Part shown: positions 28,456 through 34,572 of the stretch, piece after piece
How the letters are laid out: every line of letters begins with the position of its first letter
How positions within the stretch are numbered: the stretch's first letter is position 1
Assembly (NCBI GenBank): GCA_014084085.1
Contig: NPFB01000122.1
Location: forward strand, 180,530-215,101
DNA: 34,572 nucleotides
Reading direction: 5' to 3'
Origin: Hondaea fermentalgiana
Lineage: Eukaryota; Sar; Bigyra; Thraustochytrida; Thraustochytriidae
Notes under the pieces: model-generated
Databases searched by the model: none
Told to the model about the DNA's origin: nothing
What the model saw: the letters and a program-made list of their open reading frames with translations, nothing else
Program-made: the position numbers and the translations under genes

Positions 28456-29065
28456 GTTGCGAAACCCTCAGGAGATCTCCGCGTTGCCGCACTGCGCGCA
28501 GCGCGCCGAGTCTTCTAGCAGTGTCTCCACCTGCGCTTGCCTTGGCCCGTCCACTCGTGACCTAGTTTTCGCCTCGAAGTTTTCTCTTGCTTGCACAGAC
28601 CGCCAGACGCGACAGTCTAGAACTGCTGCCTCCGGTCTTCGCCTTTCACTCCACTTCACTCCACTTCTTCTCTCTTCACGCGAGGCGCGGCGGGGACGCG
28701 GCGCTCTTCGCCCGCTCACGCCCGCCGCCCGCCTGCTCGCTGGCTGGTTGGCTGCCTGGCGTGTCTGCGCCGCCGTCGACGCGGGGCGTCTCGTGTCGTG
28801 TCTCCGCGCTCTCAAGTTGGACACACGCATCGTCAGAACAGAACCGAGAGGGTGGGGTGCGCGCAGCGCGCACCCCTTGGGCGCGGAACGGTGTGCGCCA
28901 TCTTGCACAGCAGTGTAGGAGGAGTTTGACGGCAGGTTCGGAAAGAAGTGCGAGTTTTTTTGGGGGGGGGAAAGACAGACACCGACCGACAGATTGATAG
29001 ACGGATTGATTGCAGAGCGCGGCGAGAAGGGAAACGTAGGCGAGGCGCGCGAGAAGACCGAGAAG
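28456..29065. other. Divergent promoter region between hypothetical gene and EF-hand gene
   Basis: These 610 nt lie between two divergent start codons. The region is GC-rich in the middle and contains a perfect 10-bp inverted repeat (28854-28876). A T7G9 homopolymer block lies at 28955-28970. A CACTTCACTCCACTTC short duplication lies near 28650. The best candidates for shared control elements are the palindrome and the G-run. No gene is seen. Confidence 0.55.
28854..28876. repeat. Perfect 10-bp GC-rich inverted repeat in divergent promoter region
   Basis: The arms GGGGTGCGCG and CGCGCACCCC are separated by CAG. The symmetric site lies near the middle of the shared promoter region. It could be a dimeric transcription-factor site or form a hairpin; neither can be decided from sequence. 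Confidence 0.9.
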
Positions 29066-30220
29066 ATGCCGCGTGCAGAGCCACGGACAGGCACCTTGGC
29101 GTCGCAGCTCGGGTTTGGGTACAGCAACCATGGGAGGCGGCGACGATCAAAAAACCAAGGGACTGAGGCAGCAGTAAATTGGGGAGTACCGCAACACAAG
29201 ACCAACAGATACATGGCCAAGGTCCTCGAGAACAGCGTTCGGGCAGACATGGAAGAGCGCGACGCGCGACTTCTAGCGGAACGAGATCGACTCGAGCGTA
29301 CGCACCGCATCTCGACGCTTTATGGCGCGAATCGCACTTCAGAACTCGTGCGCGACCGGGCGAAGAGACCGCGGCGCAAGGACAAGTCGACAACAACAAG
29401 GCGATGGCCCAATGAAGCGAAAAGGGATACGGACGAGGGAAAACTCGTCGCTGAAGCAAAGACGCGAGGTCAAGCATGGCAGCAAGCAAGTCGAGCAAAG
29501 AAACAAAGCAAGGCGGCCTGGCGTCTAGGATGCTGGCAACACCAAGATCCTGACGTGCAGCTAGGTGGTGCCTGTACTAGCTCGACGACTCGACCAAAGT
29601 CAGCGCAACATGCTCGTCGGCGAGGAGCCGTGATTGTTACGACGGAAGGAGGGCCAATGCCGCATTACATGGTTCCAAAGAGATCCAGTGTAAATCTTTC
29701 GAGACCGAACAAGTCTGTAGCTCCGCTTCGCCCTCAATCTGCGGGTCTGGGGCGTCTCATTGTGTCCGGAGAGGTGAAGCAATGGCCAAAGACCCGCATG
29801 GTCGAGCTCGAGCACTATTCTGCGCTTGTGCAGAGTGCGCCGACGTCGAAAGAAGCCTTGGATCTTCTTGAAGCACCACTTCGCGAACGAGAACGGCGCC
29901 GTGCGATGCGAAAGCAAGTTGCTTCGGCACTCGAGGGCTTGCCCCGCTTACGCGTTGTCTCAACGACGCAGCTTCGCAAGCACCTTGACCCGGAGGTGAC
30001 TGCTGAGGGGCATATTGATCGCGCCTCGTTTGTGAGCGCCCTGCGGTCAAGTGGGCTTACAAATCAGACCAATTTACTTTCGCGCATTTTTTCTTCCTTC
30101 GACATGGATGACCGCAATGCAATTTTCGTCTGCGATTTTCTTGACTTTTACACCGCTTTGCGCAAGCGGGTCCAGGTTACGACTGCTATTGCTCCTAGTG
30201 TACTATTTATGGCCGATTAA
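29066..30220 (+). CDS. Basic protein with C-terminal degenerate EF-hand pair
   Basis: The first ATG in frame is at 29066, giving 384 residues ending at TAA; upstream the frame lacks ATG. The N-terminal half is very basic and probably disordered, with a charged helix near residues 60-85 (DMEERDARLLAERDRLER). Two R-P-x-S-A motifs occur (RPKSA and RPQSA). The C-terminal about 80 residues resemble a pair of EF-hands. The first loop is E310 to S321 (Gly315, Ile317). The second is D346 to D357, with Asp at positions 1, 3 and 12 but Arg at 5 and Asn for the usual Gly, so calcium binding is doubtful. I do not recognise the family. Similar motif style in protist axonemal and centrosomal proteins suggests a cytoskeletal role, an inference helped by the coiled-coil neighbour 329 nt downstream on the same strand. 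Confidence 0.75.
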   Translation: MPRAEPRTGTLASQLGFGYSNHGRRRRSKNQGTEAAVNWGVPQHKTNRYMAKVLENSVRADMEERDARLLAERDRLERTHRISTLYGANRTSELVRDRAKRPRRKDKSTTTRRWPNEAKRDTDEGKLVAEAKTRGQAWQQASRAKKQSKAAWRLGCWQHQDPDVQLGGACTSSTTRPKSAQHARRRGAVIVTTEGGPMPHYMVPKRSSVNLSRPNKSVAPLRPQSAGLGRLIVSGEVKQWPKTRMVELEHYSALVQSAPTSKEALDLLEAPLRERERRRAMRKQVASALEGLPRLRVVSTTQLRKHLDPEVTAEGHIDRASFVSALRSSGLTNQTNLLSRIFSSFDMDDRNAIFVCDFLDFYTALRKRVQVTTAIAPSVLFMAD

Positions 30221-30549
30221 ATCTGACAGACTGTCAATCCACGAGACCATGGGTCTAACATTTTTACAGTGTATCAGCATTCTGCTTCTTCTTTTGTTTT
30301 CCGTCCATGCGAAAAGTAACGCTTTCAAAACGTAGCTGGAGAAAGTCGATAACGTGCAGCTCGCGACTAAGCGCGCGGACACTTGCGGCTATTCATCGTT
30401 GCAGCGCATTCTGCAGCTTGATCGTCACCGCACTGGCCGTGCCTTCAAAATTTTCATTTGGTCTCGTGGACTGATCTCGTGGAAAAACAAAGCAAAATTC
30501 GAAGAAATGTAAAGCAAAGCAAAGCAAAGTAAACAAGCAAACAACCAAG
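30221..30549. other. Intergenic region between EF-hand and coiled-coil genes
   Basis: This 329-nt tandem gap holds the EF-hand gene's 3' end and the next gene's promoter and leader. The leader near the ATG is A/C-rich and includes four AAAGN units (30511-30530). A 28-codon ATG frame at 30249-30335 has a hydrophobic, signal-like core but is too short to support. Confidence 0.5.
30511..30530. repeat. AAAGC pentanucleotide microsatellite in 5' leader
   Basis: Three AAAGC units and one AAAGT unit end 19 nt before the coiled-coil gene's start codon, inside its likely 5' untranslated region. Confidence 0.85.
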
Positions 30550-33500
30550 ATGGACGACGTCGAGGACGTTGACGTCGACGCGTACTTTCTGTCTCTGGGG
30601 GAAGCGCTCCCACACACACGTAGCAAGGAGCGACCCCTCTCTGCGCGTAACCCAGACAGGTCTGCGCGCGCTCTGTACACGGGTGAAAGAGGTTCGCTCT
30701 TGTCGAAAGCAAGGGATGACAATGTTGGTGATGGTTGGGCTCCCGTCTGGACCTCACCGCAGTCGCGGTCACCGTCACAGCAGCGTCCAGGCACCGCTGC
30801 CGCTGCGAACAGAGGAAAAGACAGTAGCGTGAGACGAGGGCGCCAACGTCCGCGAACATCACGGGAAGACTTGCTAATGAGTCCGGGCTCATGGTCCCAG
30901 CACACCGAAGAAGACGAGGTGCTCTCTGTGGACCTTACGCGAGACCTCCTCGAGGATGTACGAAGGCTTGCAGAAAGCAATGCGTCTTCCTCTCCGTCTT
31001 CACCGCTAGAGTCATCGTCAAACCCCGGATCAGTCAAGCGGACAGGATATAATCAGCAACATCGTGGACGACATGGGAACCGGCGAGGGGGCTTTGGGAC
31101 TTCTCCTTACGACGAAGTTCCGCAGCCTCGCCTCAAGGGCGGGAGCTCTGTTGAGCAAGCTTATCACCTAAAGGCCACAGTGCGTGAACAAGCTCGCGAG
31201 CTCGAGGCCGTTCACGAAGATATGGCTCGCAAGGACGTAGAACTCTGGGCTGCAAAGCAAGCAGCTGAAGAAGAAGTTGTCGGTTCAAAGGCGCTCCGCA
31301 AGGCACTTGAAGGATTAGAGAACGATCTCGCACAAGAGCGCAAGCTTCGAAAGCTTGCAGAAACTAAGGCAAAGGATACAGTTCTATCGGGTTCGGAGGC
31401 CTTTGAAGAGACGCGGCGAAAATTGCATGCAGCAGAGCACGCGCGTGACGTTGCGTTGCAAGAGGCGCGGCAGGCAAACAAGATGAGGGACGAAGTGGCG
31501 AGTCGCAGCGCCGAAACCTGTGCCGAGCTTCGCGCTCAAGTTAAGCATCTTGAAAAGGAGCATGCCAGTGTCAATGAAGAGCTTGCGCAGAACAAAGCGG
31601 CCCTAACCGACGTGTCTGTGCAGCGGAGCGAGCTTGCCGCTGCTCGTCAAAAACATATTGAAGAACTTAAGAAGGAGCTCGAAGAGGCTCTGTCCCGCAG
31701 TCGCCGCCTTGCTGCGGAGAAGGACAAGGTTGAGTCGCGTTTGCTTCAGGTCGAAGGCGCTGCCGCCCGAGCGCAACTTTTTTCCGAACGCCTTGAAGAG
31801 GCCGAGACGGAGCTCGATGGCGTTCGTCAAGAGCTGGCGACTGCGCAAAAGGCTGAGCGAGAGCAACTCACGCGTTGCGGAGCACTAGAATCGAGCTTGC
31901 AGTCTGTAAAGAATCAGCTCGCCTCTGCAGAAGCGCGGGCCATCCAGGCAGAGGCAAAATTGGGCGCGTATGCGAATGAACGCGCGAATCGGGCGGCCAC
32001 GCACATTGACCTCGGGCGCACTCGCGAAGATCTCAAGGCTACAAAAGCCTTCATCGCGAGTCTCGAGGAGGAAAAGATGACTCTGAAGAGCAAACTGGAA
32101 TCCACGCAAGGACGCGCGCGCGAGCTCGAGACCCGCGCGGAGCACTTTCAACGATCCTTACAAATTGTGCAGCTTCAAGTTACCCAGGCATGCTCGGCAT
32201 CAGAGTCGTCTTTTGCGACCGATGAAGAGCTGGGAAGCAGTAGTCTGCACTCGACCGGCCTCGAGAACAGCGAGGTCGCTGCAGAGGTGCAACCTGCGCT
32301 CGAGTCTGTGCGTGCGCTAGGAAGAATGCACGCGGACGCAAAGTCTCGGCTTGCCAAGGCGCTAAGGGATGCCGAAATAGCGCAAAGCAGCAGTCGGGAC
32401 GCGCTTGGGCAAGTGGCAGGCCTGGAACAGAAAATCCGCGAACTGGAAACGGAGGTTGCCCAGACACGCGATCGTCTTGGCGAAGCAAAAACGCACGCAA
32501 GGGCGCAAAATGCCGATCTTCAAGAAGCTCACCATTGTGTTGTGGCCATGGAAAGCGAGCTTCATCGGGAGCGAGACACGTATCAACGCGCAACGCACGC
32601 AGTCCGTCGCCGGCTTTTGCGCGCACAACTCGACTGTCTCACGGGATCTTGCCTTGTACGCCCTGTAAGAGAACTTGCCTCGTATGAGGTTGAAACGAGC
32701 CTTGAAGATCTGGCGGATACGGTGGGGCGTTTGCTCGATCATAAAGCCCACGCGGCGGAGTCGCTTGCTGCGCGCGTCAAGACCCTCGAGTCTCAGCTAG
32801 GTTCCGTGGCAAGAAGACGGTTGCTCCAGGGGCAGTCGCGGCCCGAATCGAAGCTCTCAGATGACGATGTGAATCACAATGGGCAGTTGCGTGAGCGTGA
32901 TGAGCATGCTGTCTTGTCAGGGGAGAGAGCGTTGCAGGCAATAGCATCGAAAACGATGGCGGGCGATGGGGACTTCAAAGAACTCGAAGCGCGAGCGATG
33001 GCAATGCGTTGTGCTTTGGAACTTGCCATGACGTGCCTGATGAGTGCCTTGCAGCGGATTGACCAGCTTCGCGCAGCGCCCAGAATAAGCGAGACGAACA
33101 CGCTGGAGCACGAAGTGCAAAGCTTTCACGAATGGGTTGACAGTCTCTTCGGCCCACTGCTACCGCATGATCGCGTGGCATCAAATCCATTCAAGAGCAG
33201 GAGGCATAAAATATCTACTTCTTCGCCAAACACACCGGATGCACCGCCACAACGAAAACGGCGTCTCCGTCTTCGAACTGTAGCACGCGTAGTGACTTTG
33301 GTCGTTTCGCTCTGCAAGCGGTGTCGTGGCGCACAGAGCGAAGCTGAGTCTGCGACCTTTGACATTCTCCGAAAGCTTCGACTAGGACGTGGCACGCACT
33401 GGAAAGGGCTGGTTGAGGTGACGGAAGCCGTTCAAAGTTTGCTGGTGTCGGCTTCGTCTCGGGAAGAGGTATGGAAGGTATTGTGGAGATCGTTTACAAA

Positions 33501-33858
33501 AGAACGTCGGGATCCTGCCTTTCGCATCCAAATCCCTCCGGTCGCGGGACCGCGACGAGCGACCGTTGCAGAGGAAGATGCTTTTGAGGAACTTCGGCAT
33601 GCGCTCATGTATTACGAAAACGAAATAGGGCGGGAGCTCGAGTCATGGCGTGGAAAGGAAGAGGCTCGCATGCTCGCCCACTCGCGTGTTCCTACAGTCG
33701 CAGAGCACGAGGTTCCAGAGGCAGCAAGGGTGGCGAAACCGACGCCCGCGAGCGGCGACGCTCTCGATCGCTTGCGACGGGAGCAGATGGAAGCTCAAGC
33801 TGAGCTGGAGCGGGCTCTTGCGCAGCTGAATTCACAGATGGATAGTCATGCAAATTAG
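30550..33858 (+). CDS. Long coiled-coil protein, probable cytoskeletal or centrosomal
   Basis: A 1102-residue frame from ATG (context ACCAAGATGG) to TAG. The first about 200 residues are disordered, start with an acidic patch (MDDVEDVDVDAYF) and contain RPLSARN. Residues about 200-545 are an almost unbroken heptad-rich coiled coil, heavy in Glu, Ala, Lys, Arg and Leu. After a Ser-rich break (about 545-585) a second coil runs to about 760. Residues about 800-1060 are helical but more globular (SFHEWVDSLFGPLLP; VEVTEAVQSLL-like helices), followed by a final short coil (about 1068-1098). There is no motor, kinase or membrane motif. Coils of this kind are found in centrosome, cilium and Golgi tethering proteins and cannot be told apart by eye. 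It shares strand and the R-P-x-S-A motif style with the EF-hand gene upstream. Confidence 0.87.
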   Translation: MDDVEDVDVDAYFLSLGEALPHTRSKERPLSARNPDRSARALYTGERGSLLSKARDDNVGDGWAPVWTSPQSRSPSQQRPGTAAAANRGKDSSVRRGRQRPRTSREDLLMSPGSWSQHTEEDEVLSVDLTRDLLEDVRRLAESNASSSPSSPLESSSNPGSVKRTGYNQQHRGRHGNRRGGFGTSPYDEVPQPRLKGGSSVEQAYHLKATVREQARELEAVHEDMARKDVELWAAKQAAEEEVVGSKALRKALEGLENDLAQERKLRKLAETKAKDTVLSGSEAFEETRRKLHAAEHARDVALQEARQANKMRDEVASRSAETCAELRAQVKHLEKEHASVNEELAQNKAALTDVSVQRSELAAARQKHIEELKKELEEALSRSRRLAAEKDKVESRLLQVEGAAARAQLFSERLEEAETELDGVRQELATAQKAEREQLTRCGALESSLQSVKNQLASAEARAIQAEAKLGAYANERANRAATHIDLGRTREDLKATKAFIASLEEEKMTLKSKLESTQGRARELETRAEHFQRSLQIVQLQVTQACSASESSFATDEELGSSSLHSTGLENSEVAAEVQPALESVRALGRMHADAKSRLAKALRDAEIAQSSSRDALGQVAGLEQKIRELETEVAQTRDRLGEAKTHARAQNADLQEAHHCVVAMESELHRERDTYQRATHAVRRRLLRAQLDCLTGSCLVRPVRELASYEVETSLEDLADTVGRLLDHKAHAAESLAARVKTLESQLGSVARRRLLQGQSRPESKLSDDDVNHNGQLRERDEHAVLSGERALQAIASKTMAGDGDFKELEARAMAMRCALELAMTCLMSALQRIDQLRAAPRISETNTLEHEVQSFHEWVDSLFGPLLPHDRVASNPFKSRRHKISTSSPNTPDAPPQRKRRLRLRTVARVVTLVVSLCKRCRGAQSEAESATFDILRKLRLGRGTHWKGLVEVTEAVQSLLVSASSREEVWKVLWRSFTKERRDPAFRIQIPPVAGPRRATVAEEDAFEELRHALMYYENEIGRELESWRGKEEARMLAHSRVPTVAEHEVPEAARVAKPTPASGDALDRLRREQMEAQAELERALAQLNSQMDSHAN

Positions 33859-34434
33859 ACGAATGAGTCTCCGTTGCAATGATTATCGTCTGCTTCGCCG
33901 ATGAGGAGGGATCGCGAGCCGAAAAAACAGACCGCACTTCTCCTCATGGGCAGACGAGAGCATGAAGCGTGCGTCACGAGTCTTGCGAGCAGGGCCCTCC
34001 CTTGAGCCTGCGATGAAGGGGATGCTAGTGTTGTGGGGGTTCTCTGCAAAGTTTAGAATGGGCAACCTACAACGTCGCGCGACTCAACGCTCTGAGATCT
34101 CTTTGAACTCGGCTCGTTATTATTCGTGACTCTAAAAAGCCTAAATTTGTGATTGAGACGTTGAGCGAGTTGCATTCATTCCGTAACAACCTTTCTAATG
34201 GAAAAGGAGGACTTTAAGCAAGAGCCGTTTCCCAGCAGTGGCGAGAGCGACTTCTTCCTTGTCTTCATGAACGATCTCGGCACGATCAGAAAAGCGAAAC
34301 ATTTTCTAGACACTCAAGGCCAGCAATGCGTACATAACTGAGCAAGGGAAAAAATTGTATCGCCATCAGGTACAGTACGCGTTACAAGAAACTATTCTCG
34401 TGACATCGTGAATTGATATCCCTAACACGCTTGT

Positions 34435-34453
34435 TCTCTCGAATTATCTAGAG
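34435..34453. repeat. Imperfect palindrome, first copy of a repeated motif
   Basis: TCTCTCGAATTATCTAGAG is a near-palindrome that differs at only two positions from the core of the perfect palindrome 61 bp downstream. The pair are therefore likely copies of one motif. Confidence 0.75.
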
Positions 34454-34493
34454 TTAATTTTGGGTTGCGCAGAAGTGAAAATTTTTCGCCTGT

Positions 34494-34517
34494 TATCTCT
34501 TGAATTATCAAGAGATA
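34494..34517. repeat. Perfect 10-bp inverted repeat, second copy
   Basis: TATCTCTTGA and TCAAGAGATA flank a four-base ATTA loop, a perfect stem in AT-rich DNA. It could be a protein-binding site for a gene beyond the window edge or a transcript hairpin. Confidence 0.85.
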
Positions 34518-34572
34518 TAAGCCAATATGTTAGATGCCTCACGGGCGACACAGAACCCCTACCTGACCGCGG

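Larger units (their letters stand above)
33859..34572. other. Terminal 0.7-kb region without a confident gene
   Basis: AT-rich overall, with GC-richer islands at about 33900-34045 and 34220-34300. On the - strand each island holds a short open frame with protein-like codon use (34195-34302 with an ATG; 33883-about 34046 ending in TAA). Between them a CTAAAC then TTTGCAG sequence resembles a branch point and 3' splice site at about 34047-34060. On the + strand a 47-codon ATG frame lies at 34198-34341. Two related short palindromes lie near the right end. A small spliced gene is possible but not demonstrated. Confidence 0.4.

Noticed and set aside
30249..30335. 28-codon frame with signal-peptide-like core
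   Set aside because: Too short and isolated; a Leu/Phe-rich run in T-rich DNA arises easily by chance.
34198..34341. 47-codon + strand frame near the right end
   Set aside because: It overlaps an equally plausible minus-strand frame; with no domain or other evidence neither strand can be chosen.

Overview
The window looks like nuclear DNA from an intron-poor, moderately GC-rich protist. Large multidomain genes run as single uninterrupted frames (one of 3872 codons), use the standard code with TAA, TGA and TAG stops, and are separated by short AT-richer gaps. There are no operons, bacterial-style ribosome sites, mobile elements or RNA genes that I can recognise. The protein set (USP14/Ubp6, holocytochrome c synthase, VPS13, RhoGAP, RGS) is purely eukaryotic. 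Compactness and gene style suggest a stramenopile, and a labyrinthulomycete (thraustochytrid) is my leading guess. That is an inference from style, not from a marker gene.

Layout, left to right: (1) 1-4605 (+), the 3' part of a very large unrecognised, mostly helical protein whose frame is open to the window edge. (2) 4963-6459 (-), USP14/Ubp6 proteasome-associated deubiquitinase with an acidic UIM-like insertion. (3) 7670-9184 (+), a predicted single-pass membrane protein with a cysteine-rich ectodomain and a cytoplasmic RGS domain. (4) 9572-10474 (-), holocytochrome c synthase. (5) 11946-13937 (+), a C1-C1-CRIB-RhoGAP protein. (6) 14540-26158 (+), a VPS13-type bridge-like lipid transfer protein with an internal PDZ-like domain and an unusual C-terminal end. 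(7) 26245-28455 (-), an unrecognised low-complexity basic/acidic protein. (8) 29066-30220 (+), a basic protein with a degenerate EF-hand pair. (9) 30550-33858 (+), a long coiled-coil protein. The last 0.7 kb (33859-34572) has no confident gene but holds exon-like GC-richer islands and a pair of short palindromes.

The genes do not form an obvious pathway. Genes 3 and 5 are both small-G-protein or heterotrimeric-G-protein regulators with unusual domain combinations. Genes 8 and 9 are tandem neighbours that both carry R-P-x-S-A motifs, which I associate with ciliary/centrosomal cytoskeletal proteins in protists. The most interesting features are the RGS membrane protein, the CRIB in the RhoGAP and the PDZ in VPS13. 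I found no CRISPR, defence system, transposon, tRNA or rRNA.
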